NCBI RefSeq assembly: GCF_010389155.1
Contig: NC_057762.1
Location: 39,306,055-39,370,054 of the forward strand
From: Erigeron canadensis
Taxonomy: Eukaryota; Streptophyta; Magnoliopsida; Asterales; Asteraceae
Direction of reading: 5' to 3'
DNA length: 64,000 nt
Shown here: piece after piece, positions 1 through 12,104 of the stretch
Layout: each line of letters begins with the position of its first letter
Position numbering within the stretch: position 1 is the first letter of the stretch
Position numbers and translations under genes: made by a program
Notes under the pieces: generated by a model
The model's database searches: none
The model's input: only the letters and a program-made list of their open reading frames with translations
Told to the model about the DNA's origin: nothing

Positions 1-2300
1 TACCATTATAAATTAAAACGCTAGCATTCACCAATATTAAGCAAGAAAAAGTATTAAAAAATATGCAAACAAACACGTTACATTACATGCTTATCCTGCT
101 CGAGAAGACTTAATGACCTGTTCCTAGGACCACAGAAAAGTCTAGTCCCTCATACACTCCAGTCCATCCTCGGATCCTCCAACATGTTAGTCTGGACACA
201 TATTAGCCACTTAAAATTGCTTCTTGAAGAACGAAAAAACGAAACGTTTTAATCAATATTTAAGCATCTTAATTTGGAACCTGGCTCTCAAGTACCATGG
301 TGTCTTAACCATGAGATTGAGTTTAACCAGCTCAATGAAGTCCGGGTGACAGTACTCAGTACAACCGAATCTGTGTCACCACTTTGTTATAACATGAGAT
401 CCCTATAGTTTTTAGATATCTATAATGCATATGCTACATATGGAGTTGTCAAGATTAGCGGGTCGGGTGGGTTATGTAACATGTGAATTTTGGTATGCGT
501 CGAAACAGATAAACCCAGGTTGACCCGAACCACCTTTTATTGAAAAACTTTATTTTTTAAATCAATGGATGTAAGAGGTTTAGTCCATGAGTCTTTTCCT
601 TTTAGTTGATTTTGTGACATGTCTGACCCATTGACGACAGAACATTACGTACTCGAGTGGTCCCATTCATAAGCAAACGGGCCAAAACCGATATGTCTAG
701 TTACAATTTTACAGTGAAAGCAATCTACTTTTTTAAAATGCTTGACCCATTAAAGAGAAAACACTACTCGAATCATTCCATTCATAAGCAAACGGTCGAA
801 ACAGAGACCTCCTGTTACAATTAAATACTCGTAAAATAAAGTAATTTACCTAAACATCTATAATCGATAACCATTCTTGATTACTTTCCTGTACGTTGTT
901 AACATTGAAAACTGCAGTCCTTGAGAAGTTCATCACTGCAAAAACAATCAAGAAGTAAATCTTGTTAACATCGCATAATTCTTGCAAATCAAACCTCAAA
1001 CCATAATCTATACAAATCTTTAACAATTAGGGATGTATACTCATTTCTTTAATAGCCTTGCTATGTTGGAGTGCTAATCTCACAATAATAACGAAACAAA
1101 ACTTGGTAACTTGGAGTGAGGTATCTTGGCAAATCTTCCTTTACTTTTACATGTCGAGCATTCAGCAACCATATCTACATTTTCTGTGTGATAAGAAAGA
1201 AAATTGATGAAGTCGAAAGAAAGATGACAATGTCTAAAGGTGCAAAGCTATGACAACTCATGTTACATGGTTTCAAGACTTGAGCTGTTGTCCAAATCTC
1301 TTATAAAAACTCTTCAAGAACTCAAAGATTCATTGCATCATCATAGTTCCTATTGTAACAAAGAGAAACATAAAAACGATAATTACATAATATAAAGCTA
1401 ATAGTAATCAAACATCTCTAAAACAACATAATACATCTATCTATATTACTATATATGTATCCAAGAAATGTTTAAATTGCACCTGCCTTTCTTAAATTCA
1501 ACGCTTTCCACTTTCCCCACCTTAATGACAAAGGAAACACCTACACAAAATGTGATATATAATTCATCAGGGGCATTTATTCAAAAATTGACCTCATATA
1601 AAACTAAGCACTTAATTGAACCACTCGTATATTAGGTGTTAAAAAATAACTACATAATGGAACATCATAGTACAATGTCGTCTAGGCCTCTAGAATAACC
1701 AACATTCAGATGTTAAAAAATAAATGTTTTTTAACTTTAAAAGAGGCTAAAACACTCATCGTCATAAATTGAACCCAATGTCGTCAATGACCACATGATC
1801 TCCAAATGATTTGTTGGATCATCAAATAGAAGGTTAGCAGAAACAGGTGCTGGGTAGGCAACAGGGGAAGAATAACATAAGGGATTGAGATAGCAGGATA
1901 GTTCATAAAGAAAGAACATTTACCACAAGCACCACAAATTTATTTAAAGAGTTAAACAAAAAGAGGATTAATAATGGCAACAGCAATATATACATTGATA
2001 AAACGATGCTTCTATTCGAAAGTTCAAGGTATGATGAAGTGGTTCCTACATCAGTTATGTTATGGCAAAAAAATAAAATAAAAAAGTAAATGTATATTCA
2101 TCATACTGAAAATTATAACCTGTTTATAATTACATCTGTCCTCGCCCCATCTTTAGGATCTGGTTATATATGTATCTCCACTCCCTAATAATCATGAATA
2201 TAAGACTAATTTTCAGAAAAGGAAGATTGAAGTAGACTAATGCGAAAAAAACTAAATATATCATAAAATAAGAAGAAATCAAAACAAACCCATAATTTAT
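1..2300. other. Intergenic, no supported gene
   Basis: No open frame of convincing length and no recognisable domain. A 60-codon minus-strand frame at 1737-1919 contains the residues DDPTNHLE, which faintly recall the Walker B region of ABC-F proteins (DEPTNHLD). No Walker A, signature motif or neighbouring homology is present, so it is not called as a gene. The rest looks like AT-rich intergenic sequence. Confidence 0.5.
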
Positions 2301-2314
2301 GCATTTAGGTTTAG

Positions 2315-2475
2315 GGTGGTGATGATAGGCGGATGGTGATGACAGAAGTTGTTGTTGGTGGTGATGATGATAGGCGGATCTAGTGGTGGTGATAATGGGC
2401 GGATTTGGTGGTGGTAATGATAGGAGGGTCCGGTGGTGGTGATGATAGGCGAATCTGGTGGTGGTGGTGATGAAT
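2315..2475. repeat. GGT/GAT-rich imperfect minisatellite
   Basis: About five degenerate copies of a roughly 27-bp unit built from GGTGGTGATGAT and GGCGGAT words. On the minus strand it reads as a short proline/threonine-rich frame, which is a composition artefact. It lies about 450 bp upstream of serpin A. Confidence 0.6.
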
Positions 2476-2499
2476 TGGGCAACGATTATAAAAAAAAGA

Positions 2500-2886
2500 A
2501 AACCATAAATCCGGCAAGGTGATAAACGTTGCAGCAGATCAATAATTTAGTAGATGGATGGCGATTTGGTTCCAAGGTGCGTGTTGGTTGTTGGCCGCAA
2601 TTTGATTTTATGCGAGATGCTTGCCGACGGGGAGAAGGCTGTGGTGGTGGTGATGATTATTGCGGCGCTTCATGGCGGTGGATGATGCTGAGAGAATAGA
2701 CGGGTTAAACAATAGTGTGTGTGTGTGTTTGGTTTAGGGGGAGGAGAATTTGGTTTAAGGGCATGTATGGTATTTTGGTGTGCATTGTATGTAAGCAGTA
2801 TAGAAAGTCCAAGGATAATTACGGTATATTAAAGACAGAATGTCTAAAAATAAAAAGAGAGCTTTTGGGTTATAAGGTAGTAGAGA
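2500..2886 (-). mobile_element. Probable Helitron 5' end, reading leftward
   Basis: On the minus strand a TC dinucleotide preceded by A (at 2886/2887) begins a sequence of the form TCTCTACTACCTTATAACCC. This resembles 5' ends of non-autonomous plant Helitrons. The matching 3' hairpin-CTAG end was not found, so the left boundary is arbitrary. It sits only about 50 bp upstream of the serpin A start codon and appears to have displaced the promoter seen at serpins C and D. Confidence 0.35.
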
Positions 2887-2938
2887 TATAATAAATTAAC
2901 CCCTAGGATACGGAAACATATATTGGTTCCCTAAGAAG

Positions 2939-4439
2939 ATGGCCGGAGAACGCAACAATGAATCAGTAGAATATCGAGAAAAGCTTATCTCCAGTAGCAC
3001 CTTATTATCATCCAAAACCAACACCGTATGTAACCGAGTTCTATATATATTAATTTATTTACGCAGCATGCTGATTTCCTTTTTTCTTTTACTGTATTTA
3101 TCATTCAATTTATACATGATAATAATTAAGGGGGAATTTTATGAACTGTATGCAGGTTGCCACAAGAATTTTACTTGATGACGCCCGCAACGGTTTCAAG
3201 CATGGGAATTTTGTTTGTTCGCCGTTTTCACTTGAGACCGTGCTGGGAATGCTTGCTGCTGGAGCCCAAGGCAAAACTTTGAAACAATTGTTGGAGTTCC
3301 TTGGACATGAAACTATTGACCAACTTCTTTCCGAGACGCCAAGTGCCAAACTTGTTGTACAGCTTTTATCAAACCAAGGCTGTGGCGGAAAAGGTCCTGA
3401 TATCGGTCTAGCAAATGGTATTTGGTTGGACAAGAAACTGATCGATCGTGTTCAATCTGGTTACAAAGAGGTTCTGCAAGGTGTTTACAAAACAGAACCC
3501 AGTTTTGTAGACTTTGAAAACAAGGTACGTACATGCTTTTACGTTCAAAACTTGAAGTTATTAACTTTATATATATATATATATATATATATGCAGTTGT
3601 ATATTTATATTAAGTATTATATTCATTGAACTTGTTTTATGTGTGAAGACCGATCAATCAGCAGGAATAATAAATTCGTGGGTAAACGAGAAAACTAGAG
3701 GTTTGATCCCTACTTTTGTTGGTGGCGGAGATTTGAAAGATTCGGTGATTGCCCTTGTGAATGCCTTGTATTTTAAAGGATTGTGGTCTAAACCGTGACA
3801 AAGGAGAAAGACTTTCATCTCATGAATGGGGAGACTGTTTCGGTCCCCTTTATGACCAGCTTAAAGAGATTCAACTATGGTTGTTTTGAAGGTTGCAAGA
3901 TCCTCCAAGTTCCATACAAAAGTAAAGGCCGCATATCGAACAGATACTCCATGTATATTTTCCTCCCTGATAGAAAAGATGGATTGAAGGAACTACTACA
4001 AGTTTTCCATTCTGATCCTGCTTTATTCCATGAGGATTTTTACCTTGAACCACGGTTTCTGGAAGAGCTATGGATACCCAAGTTCAAGATATCTTTTAAA
4101 TTTGAGGCTGATAATGTTGTGAAACAAATGGGACTGACATTGCCTTTCGAACTTACGAATGAGGAGTTTAGCCGGATAGTGGAGCCAAGTGGACCTAAAG
4201 ATAATATTTATGTCTCAAAAATACTTCAGAAATCTGTTATTGAAATTGATGAGACGGGAACAGAAGCTGCTGCCGCTTCTTTTGTAGGCATGCGGCTGGG
4301 GTGTCCAGCAAAGCGTCCACCTCCACCTCCACCGGCAAGGTTTGTGGCAGACCATCCGTTCATGTTCATGATAAGAGAAGACACTTCTCAAGCTGTTTTC
4401 TTCATCGGTGTGGTTCTCAATCCCCATGCACCAAATTGA
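2939..4439 (+). pseudogene. Serpin A: serpin with a single 13-nt frameshifting deletion
   Basis: Serpin (clade P, serine/cysteine protease inhibitor scaffold). Exons: 2939-3025 (29 codons), 3156-3524 (123 codons), 3649-4439; GT-AG borders and phase 0 match paralogues B and D. Exon 2 shows the NFVCSPFSLETVLGMLAAGA core; exon 3 shows the INSW helix, breach and shutter strands, FVADHPFMFMIRE and GVVLNP. In exon 3, serpin D has 15 nt after the WSKP codons where this copy keeps only 2. That is a 13-nt deletion that creates a TGA at 3796-3798. Downstream the +1 frame is open to the normal stop at 4439. The hinge GTEAAAAS is intact, followed by a Met-Arg-Leu-Gly-Cys loop and a proline run. It is the first of four serpins and the promoter is truncated. 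I call it a recent pseudogene. It could yield a truncated protein of about 200 residues. Confidence 0.9.
3569..3592. repeat. (TA)n microsatellite in serpin A intron 2
   Basis: About 12 TA dinucleotides, just upstream of the exon 3 acceptor. Confidence 0.9.
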
Positions 4440-5060
4440 TTATAAATGATTGTTTAGGCTTTATTTCAGCTTTTTGGATATTTTGTGTTTCTGTTGAGCC
4501 TTTATGGTAATCTCTTGAACAATATTTAACTTATATTTGTGATGTGTACGTTTTCTAATTTGTTTCTTTGCTAGTTCATCTTGAAATCTGATTAGATAAG
4601 TTCTACTTTGGAATCTAATATTTGGGATCCTGTACCTTGACATTTTTTTGTGATCATCTCTTTATGATTTATATATTTGTTTTCGATTGATGTCATGATG
4701 AGTTAGTATGAGTCTTTAAGCTCGCTCTGCATTTTATTACAATACCTTAATCCCCTGTATCTTATACCTCTATCACTGATTTTGGGCTGTTCTAATTTAC
4801 AATGCTTAAGGTGTTATAAGGATTCCTTTTAAGTAAGGATGTCTTAAGGTGAAGGATAAATCAAATTATATGGTTCTATTTACTACATGTTTATGCAAAT
4901 ACTCATCCCACAATCCCGTCTAATGGCAATGAGTAATCCAGATATGTGTTATTAGGACCTAGTCATAAACAAGTAAGGTAAGAGATGGATTTTGATTACT
5001 AAAAAGCAATGAGCCTGTAAAAGTATTATATGTAACTGAACAGTAGTATGTTCATGTTTG
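4440..5060. other. Serpin 3' flank shared by units A, C and D
   Basis: No gene. Includes a block (about 4690-4850) beginning with TGATGTCATGATGAGTTAG that recurs downstream of serpin C (twice, at about 19487 and 20930) and serpin D (about 25930). These shared flanks show that duplication carried the whole neighbourhood and not only the coding exons. An AT tract closes the block at 5061-5088. Confidence 0.7.

Positions 5061-5088
<28 letters not shown>
5061..5088. repeat. (AT)n microsatellite
   Basis: Fourteen AT dinucleotides at the junction between serpin A 3' flank and the kinase-derived fragment. Confidence 0.9.
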
Positions 5089-5089
<1 letters not shown>

Positions 5090-5091
<2 letters not shown>

Positions 5092-5475
5092 AGATAATTA
5101 ATTGAAAAGGACAGTGAAGGTTTGCTCTGTATACTCATCAGTTTACTTGAGGTTCTAAGTTTCCCTGATCGAAAAAAAACCAAAATCCAACTACCAGCTC
5201 GTAAAGTAACCCAATATGGTACATACATTGACTTGAACACATACAAATCAATTACTAACAACATTTATGAAGTAGTAGACCAGATGCAGAACGAATATAT
5301 TAATTAATTATGGCTAGACTTTTTCTAGTTGCCCCCTAAATTTATCTTGGTTATGTAATCTGAAGTTAAGAGTGAAGGAAATTTCATTTTACAATCGGTA
5401 GGCGTCCTCAAGGGATTTAACAATACAAAATATACATGAAATGGAGCATTAGATGTTATAGAAAACCTTTTGAGT
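5090..5475 (-). pseudogene. MAPKKK 3' flank/intron fragment (unit A)
   Basis: 5090-5400 is collinear with 26470-26880, the 3' UTR and downstream region of the intact kinase: for example GAAGTAGTAGACCAGATGCAG here against GAAATAGTAGACCAGAAGCAG there, and a shared GTAATCTGA-TTAAGAGTGAAGGAA block. It then jumps to a short piece matching kinase intron 3 near 28810-28880 (CAAGGGATTTAACAATA). All catalytic exons are missing. It is a relic showing that unit A once carried the facing kinase gene. Confidence 0.7.
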
Positions 5476-6583
5476 CACACTTGCTATTTCGGTTCTATAT
5501 TGTTTCTGTCATGGATTTGCTGTCACAGTTGAGTTTCTGTCATGGACCATTCGGGCCTGGTCACAGCTTGTGATGGTCATTAATAGCCTACGCCATGGAC
5601 ATTTTGATGCAGTACCAACCGAAAATGTTTGATTTTTCTTTGCGCAGGTGCTTTTATTTTCTGCCCTTGTTGGAACCGACCGAATATATATGTTCACATA
5701 TAATTATAAAACCACACAAGTCATAGAAGATGAATATATAATCTGTTTGTTTCGTATTGTTATTGTGTTTTGACTTCTAAATATAGTTCTTGTGTGTGGC
5801 AGCAGATGAGGGCAAAGGCAAGTTGGGAAGGTACGCACTGGGACCTTGTTTTCACTTTGTTTTGACTCAACTCGTACTAGTCAACTCGTAACTCCTACAA
5901 GTATGACAACTATAAAAACACCCAAAGTGAAAACTCTCACCTTGTCCATCGTACACAATGCCTTTTCAAAAAGAAAACAAAAAAAGATATAAAATTAAAA
6001 CGAACAACCTTTCCATTCCATCAAAACTCATATGCTGGTTGTCACCATCACATTGAGTGGTTGGGCTACCAACTTGTCTACCTAAGTTACTAAATTCAAC
6101 TTCTATTATCTAATATCCTTACTAAAATTGTTCAAACTTGTTAAATTATTCAATACCAAGATATACAAAATACTTTTTACCTTTATATGTCAAATAAATT
6201 TATGGTAAATTGGTATTTATCTATATTACTATATAAATAAATGTTAGGACCCTATTATTTGCACCCCTCTTTACAATTATATTTAGATACCGGACCACAA
6301 AACAAATCTGATTGTGTAATACACTATTGTATATAACTCTTGTTGACTAAACTCAACTTACTTTAACTTTTATGCTTTTTATGAAAATTCCAATGTAACA
6401 AAAAACCACCACCACCACCAAGCCCTAATCTGGGTCGGCTTATCTTTTCCTAGTTCAAAGAAAACCCGCCGAAGCCGCCATTGGAGCTACCAGTAAACCG
6501 CCAGCGGCCGTACCTGGCACCGTATCTTCATCGGGGTCGGGTTATCTTCCATCTAGATTTAAAACCCAAATTTTTTATTTTAA
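5476..6583. other. Intergenic between units A and B
   Basis: No gene recognised. A locally GC-rich stretch at about 6400-6550 (repeated Pro/Arg-type codons such as CCGCC) could be a captured gene fragment, but no frame or domain supports it. A sequence resembling a Helitron 5' end lies near 6230 with no partner found. Confidence 0.4.
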
Positions 6584-6858
6584 GTGATAAGTTTCTTGGA
6601 ATGTAACAAACTTTGGATGAATGTCTATAGTAATAAATAACTAAAGTTTTGTGTATTGTATGTAAACAACTTTAAAAAATGTTTATTGTATGTAAGAAAA
6701 CATACGTGACAACCATATAGAGGTGCCACTTGTTTGATTTTAATTGATTAAATACATTTTCTTACATACAATAAATATTATTTTCGAGTTGTTTACATAC
6801 AATACACACAATTTTAATTATTTACTACTATAGACATTCATTCAAAGTTTGTTATCTC
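6584..6858. mobile_element. MULE-type MITE, copy 1
   Basis: 275-bp element with long imperfect inverted arms: both ends read inward through ACAAACTTTG(G/A)ATGAATG, CTATAGTA and GTATTGTATGTAAACAAC. It is flanked by a 9-bp direct repeat TTATTTTAA at 6575-6583 and 6859-6867. Arm structure and TSD length fit Mutator-like MITEs. It is the same family as 12449-12738. It lies about 200 bp upstream of serpin B exon 1 and so may sit in its promoter. Confidence 0.75.
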
Positions 6859-7060
6859 TTATTTTAAATGTCATTACTTTTTAAATTTTAACAAATTAAT
6901 TCTAAGAAACTAAAACAGTTGATTTCACAGTGGAGAAAAAATCGAACACACGTACTGACGTACACCCAATTATAAATATTTCCCTTATAAATGTCCTTCC
7001 TGATTCCTCGTCTGATAATTAAAAACAACAATTCCTACGGTGGAGTCAGTTTTCTCCCAA

Positions 7061-7681
7061 ATGGCTGAAGATGAAGAACACCATCATAACAAAAAGCAAA
7101 AAAAACTTACCCCCACAACTTCTCCATCTAAAATCGCCACTGTATGTAACTTTTCTTTTCTTTATCTATATATTTTTTTGTTTATATATGTACTTATGAT
7201 TCAAGGGAACCCATTAACGTCAGTTTCATATATGTAGTTTCACCTGTTCTATTTTTAGTTCTATTATTTTTATTTGTAATATATATGTACTTATGATTCA
7301 AAGTTTGGTGTTCATTTTGTTAAAATTAAGCCATTTTGGAACCTGAAAAACGAATTTTTAAGATGTGGCATTAGCGATTAATATACATATATTTACACAT
7401 CTACCAATATACTAATTGTGTATTTTTTTTTATCGATGCTTGGAGCATACCTTGGCGCATTCCTTACACGACATGCGTCACTTTTTATCTAATTAAAAAT
7501 AGATTCTTAATTCAGAATTACCTAATTGTAATCTAATACTATTCTTTCTTTAGATTTAAATATAAAAAAGATTTTTGATTGACACTTGGCACATTCCTTA
7601 GATGTGTCACTTGGTGTAACTAAAAAAATATTTCTAATTCATAATTACCTAATTAGCTAATTGTAATCAAATACTAATCTT

Positions 7682-7713
<32 letters not shown>

Positions 7714-10700
7714 CAGTAGTTAACCGAGCCTTCTGAATCACTCTTCAAAGCCAAAGCTATGCTAAAAATTTGCCACGTAAGATTTATCCTATGTGGCATA
7801 TCCATATATTTTTTAACAATATTTATATCTTAATAATAATAATAATAATAATAATAATTAATAATAATGTATTATGATTCACATAACGTAAAAGAAAATC
7901 AAATATGTTTATGTAATTAAAAGATAGTATCTTATCTCATACGTGTGACAATATATTTAATTACATCTTTGAAATAAGTAATAAATCTTCTAATTTGATA
8001 AATAATATCTTCTTCTAAATTGGAAAACTAAACGTAATCAAGATTTTTAAAAAAGTCATACATATATTTTGTTTTATCTTATTAATTTTTTTTCCTAGAC
8101 TTAATATATGATGAAAATTGAAAAGAGAGCAACAAATTAATATGAATCATTTTTTCTACAACAACATTTTAAAAAAAAAAGAAAACTTTGGTTTTTATAT
8201 AATGATATTTCGTGATTAAGTATTTTTCGTGTGGTATATGTTTTATATCATTCTAAAATGTGTGTATATATATAGATATATATATTAAAAACATTTTTTT
8301 CATTTTACATAATCATTCATTATTATATCAAACATTAGATTATCTTTTTCTCAATAACAACATTACCCTATTGACTAAATCCATCGCTACTGTGTTACTA
8401 ACGATCGTTTTAAGCTTTGATAAAATTCTATTCTTCTAATGAGTATGTTTTGGCCAATTACTTAGTGAGATACAAAACATAACAACCTTTTCACCATCTC
8501 ATCGATACTCAACAATCCCATAGTTTTAACTGTAGAAGCAAAATCACCTACTTCCACTGCACCCTTCACAGTTTCTGATTCATTGGCTACTATATCATCA
8601 AAACAAGGTAGGCTTAACGATTGATTGTATAATTCATCACATAATACACTATTAACTAGAAAAACAATTATCATTAATTGTTGACATCTAAATTATAAAT
8701 TTTTAGCAACACTTAACTGTATTTTTATATAACCGCGCATCGCGCGGGAAAAAAACCTAGTAATATAAATATATATCTAATTATATATTAAGTTTTCATG
8801 ATTTATAAAAAAAAATTAATAATGTTAACAACTTAACATCATATACAGAATACAACTATCTTAAAAGATAAGATATATGCTAAGTTTTAAACATCTAATT
8901 AAACAAATATATTATCCAACTCATATGGGTTTCATATAATATGTGAATGTATGGTATCAAAACTTAGATATATAACAACCACGTATTCTCTGTATCATCA
9001 ATTATTATATAATCCGTACATTGTACGGGTATTAAGACTAGTAATGTATATATAGTTTTAGGGCTTAATTGGCTTTATACACAAAGTATGGATTTATTGC
9101 CTTAAATTTGGAGGTCTTGAAGTTCAACATTTGGCAATGTTGGTGCATACATTTTTCAAAACACAATTTTTAATGCACTGTTTAGTTTTGATGAGTGAAA
9201 TTAGTATGTTAAATACAATTGATCATGCATATGCATATTTACATTCTTAAAACGTCAACTGCAGCTTGTACTTACAAGCAGCTTTACTATTGAGACACCC
9301 GTGGCCCATGGTTCGGTTTTCCGGTTCAGTTTTTGCTTACTTCCACCCGTGGGCTTGAGACGCCCACAGTGATGGTTATATAAGGTTGTTAGGTACCTAA
9401 GATAAGGTGTGAAACACTCACATACTAATTTTTTAACCCATAAAATTCATGGGGGCTCAAACATTTATTTATTAAACAAAAAATATAAAAAAAAATAGTA
9501 TGTGAGGGGTTCCACACCTAAGCTTAGGTGCTGGACAACCTTATAGGCTTATATTCACTTTTCCCTATATGTGTATATATACTATGTTCATTTGGGTTAG
9601 TGTACCATTATAAGTTTTAAATGTTGAGTGTTGACTAAACTGACATAAATCATTCATTTAGATCAATGTGCTCCTTGTGAATTTTGAAAGAATAAATGGT
9701 AACTGCATTTAAGTGTGAAAAAAATATAAAAGTGTGTCACAGTGCTTTGACAATTACTAATACACTTTGGAAACCAATGGTAAACAAAGAGATATAGAAG
9801 TGAGGCAGTGAGTTAATTGCATTTAAGTTTATAAACTATGACTAGTGTTAAAGATTCAGAGAATAACAAACTGTTGTTGAAATTATTGTTTGTTTTTTTT
9901 GTTTTTAAGTTCTGTTTCTGTATATATGTCGGGCAGGATTCGGTATTGTTGTTGCTGTTGTATTTTCTTACATTATGTTGATTTTGCAGAGATGGACATG
10001 ATTTTGGCCTTTGTATCTGTATTAAGGGGACTTGTTTTGGCTGGTTACAAATTTAGTGGTCCTGTTAAGGTTATATGAATGGGGGCATTGGGTATTATAG
10101 ATGAAGACTTAATGTTCGAGGTTGCTGATTTATGAACACTATTAGATTTATGAGATTTGGATAGCTACAATGGATTGGTTGTAATGTTGGGATAGTCATA
10201 CAATGTCAAATCGTTGGCATATGTTATGGCTATATTACAAGTGATAATTTTATTATATGACATGAAAACTCATTGGTGGATAACTAAAAATAACATACTT
10301 AATATTATTGTTCTGTATCTGTGTGCTGATTATATGAAGATGGCAGTACTTTTTTTGGCTACGCCCTTGGGTAGTATGGCTTGGTGATCATGAACTTTGT
10401 ATGCAGGTTGCCACCAAGTTTCTACTACATGATGCCCAACATGGATTCAAGAATGGTAATTTTGTTTGCTCGCCAATCTCACTTGAGATCTTATTGGGAA
10501 TGCTTGCTGCTGGAGCTGAAGGCAAAACTTTGAAACAGTTATTGGGATTTCTTGGAAATGAAACCTTGGATCAATTTCATTCCAAGTCTCGTAGTTCCAA
10601 TGTTCTAGATAAGATCTTATCCAACCTGCATGATGACAGAGAAGGTCTTGATATCTGTTTAGCGAATGCAATTTGGGTAGACAAGAAGCTGCCAATGATT

Positions 10701-11642
10701 CAATCTTGTTACAAAGAGATTCTCAGGACTGTGTACAGAACAGAAGCCAAACTTGTTGACTTAAATGATAAGGTAAAATTATATTATGCTTTCTTTAACT
10801 AAAACTGAATTAGTTTGAATATAGTTTTATTAATTACTATTTGGTTATGGATGAAGCCTGATCAAGCAGCCAAAGAAATAAATTCATGGATAAACAAAAA
10901 AACTAACGGCTTGATCCCGACTATTGTTGCTGAGGAGGATTTGAAAGATGAGGCAATTCTCCTTGCAAATGCTGTTTATTTTAACGGATTCTGGTCTAAT
11001 CCATTTTCTAAATATATGACAACGGATAATGACTTTCATCTCATCAACGGGAAGACTGTGTCAGTTCCCTTCATGACCAGTTATAAGCAGTTCAACTATG
11101 GCTCTGTTAAAGACTTCAAGATCCTCCAGATTCCATATAAAAGTGAAGGTCAGTCATATCAGTTTTCCATGTATATCTTTCTTCCAGATAGCAAAGGTGG
11201 ATTGGGGGATCTGCTGCAAGTTTTTCATTCTAATCCTGCTCAATTTCATGAAAAGTTTGACCTTGATCCATTGTATCTGTATAAGATAAAGATACCCAAG
11301 TTCAAGATATCTTGTAAATTTGATCCTCAAGATGTTATGAAACAAATGGGTTTGACATTGCCTTTCAACCCTATGAATATGGAGCTTAGGCGGATCGTAG
11401 AACCTGGATGTCCTGTTGGAGATACGCTTTATGTCTCGAATGTACTTCAGCAATCTGTTATTAAAGTTGACGAAACAGGAACTGAAGCCACTTCCCTAAG
11501 TAATATTACTCTGAGGGGAGGGGGCCCTGCAGAATGTCCGCGTTATTTTGTGGCCGATCATCCTTTCATGTTCATGATCAGAGAAGAGACTTCTCTTGCT
11601 GTTTTGTTTACAGGTGTGGTGTTAAATCCCCTTGCAGAATAG
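7061..11642 (+). CDS. Serpin B, intact 410-aa serpin with a giant first intron
   Basis: Clade P serpin, probably an intracellular protease inhibitor because no signal peptide is visible. Exons: 7061-7141 (27 codons), 10407-10772 (122), 10857-11642 (261 codons plus TAG). The ATG at 7061 starts MAEDEE and is followed by a histidine and lysine cluster; this short exon ends in an A-T pair just as paralogues end in N-T or S-T. Exon 2 carries helix A and the NFVCSPISLEILLGMLAAGAEG core, then LANAIWVDKKL. Exon 3 has EINSWINKKTNGLIPTIV, FSMYIFLPD, the loop, FVADHPFMFMIREE and GVVLNP. The hinge is GTEATSLS, less alanine-rich than in A or D, so rapid loop insertion is less certain. The loop then reads NITLRGGGPAECPRYF. 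Intron 1 (7142-10406, 3265 bp) holds Helitrons and a MITE. No disabling mutation seen; expression is untested. Confidence 0.88.
7441..7675. repeat. Diverged direct repeat pair
   Basis: 7441-7545 and 7581-7675 share an order of words (GCGCATTCCTTA or GCACATTCCTTA, then GTCACTT, AATTCA.AATTACCTAATT, TTGTAATC.AATACT). An old local duplication inside serpin B intron 1, just left of a nested Helitron. Confidence 0.6.
7678..8760 (+). mobile_element. Non-autonomous Helitron in serpin B intron 1
   Basis: Right end: 15-nt hairpin at 8733-8747 (CCGCGC-ATC-GCGCGG), 9 nt, then CTAG at 8757-8760 followed by host T, the canonical Helitron 3' terminus. Probable left end: TC at 7678 preceded by A, running through an AT tract into ATTAAAACAGTAG, matching 5' ends of other copies here (about 46796 on the minus strand). 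No Rep/helicase frame, so it is non-autonomous. The right end is firm and the left end is inferred. Confidence 0.7.
9014..9041 (+). mobile_element. Second Helitron 3' terminus
   Basis: Hairpin CCGTACATTGTACGG at 9014-9028, 9 nt, CTAG at 9038-9041, then T. It may be the end of an older Helitron (possible 5' end near 7400) interrupted by the 7678-8760 copy; the left end is uncertain. Confidence 0.65.
9379..9545. mobile_element. Short MITE with about 50-bp inverted arms
   Basis: Ends read TATAAGGTTGT inward, followed on both arms by ACCTAAG, AGGTGTG(A/G)AAC and CTCACATACTA. 167 bp, no coding capacity, in serpin B intron 1. TSD is not clear beyond TA. Confidence 0.65.
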
Positions 11643-12104
11643 CCTTTTTTCAATATGGGTATGATACTCAATCCCCCAGTTGTTTTCTCTGGCTGTAGCT
11701 CCATCTATCTTTAGGTTGTAGCTCTATCTATTTATATATCTTGCAGAATAGATGTTCTTGTTATGGATATGGTGCTTAATCCCTCTAGTTGTTATTTCCT
11801 ATGGTTGTATATCTATCTAACTTTCATTATGATAAAGGATGATGTTTTTAGTTTGGATTTGGGTAATTTGGTTTTCTATCTAACCTCCTTTGAAACATTT
11901 TTTATCATTCTAACAATCGTTTAGAATCTTCCATTTCTAAGCATGATTTAATTTTATTTTTACTACATTGTTATTCCGTCCCCCAGTATGCTATGATCTT
12001 TATGTTGGCAAATAATATACTATCAAATTATCAACACAATATTCTGATTATCCCTAATTAAGCCGGGTTGGGCTTAAGACCATTGAAAAAATCTAGATGA
12101 GAAC
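11643..12104. other. Serpin B 3' flank
   Basis: AT-rich, no gene seen. Includes a short local duplication of the end of the coding region: TTGCAGAATAG recurs at about 11742, followed by a near-copy of the sequence after the stop codon. Confidence 0.5.

Noticed and set aside
1737..1919. Minus-strand frame with DDPTNHLE resembling ABC-F Walker B
   Set aside because: Only eight residues resemble the family; no Walker A, no signature motif and no collinear homology nearby.
9890..10078. 62-codon + frame in serpin B intron 1, with a cag acceptor-like site
   Set aside because: No family resemblance, lies entirely in the intron, and composition is T-rich intronic.
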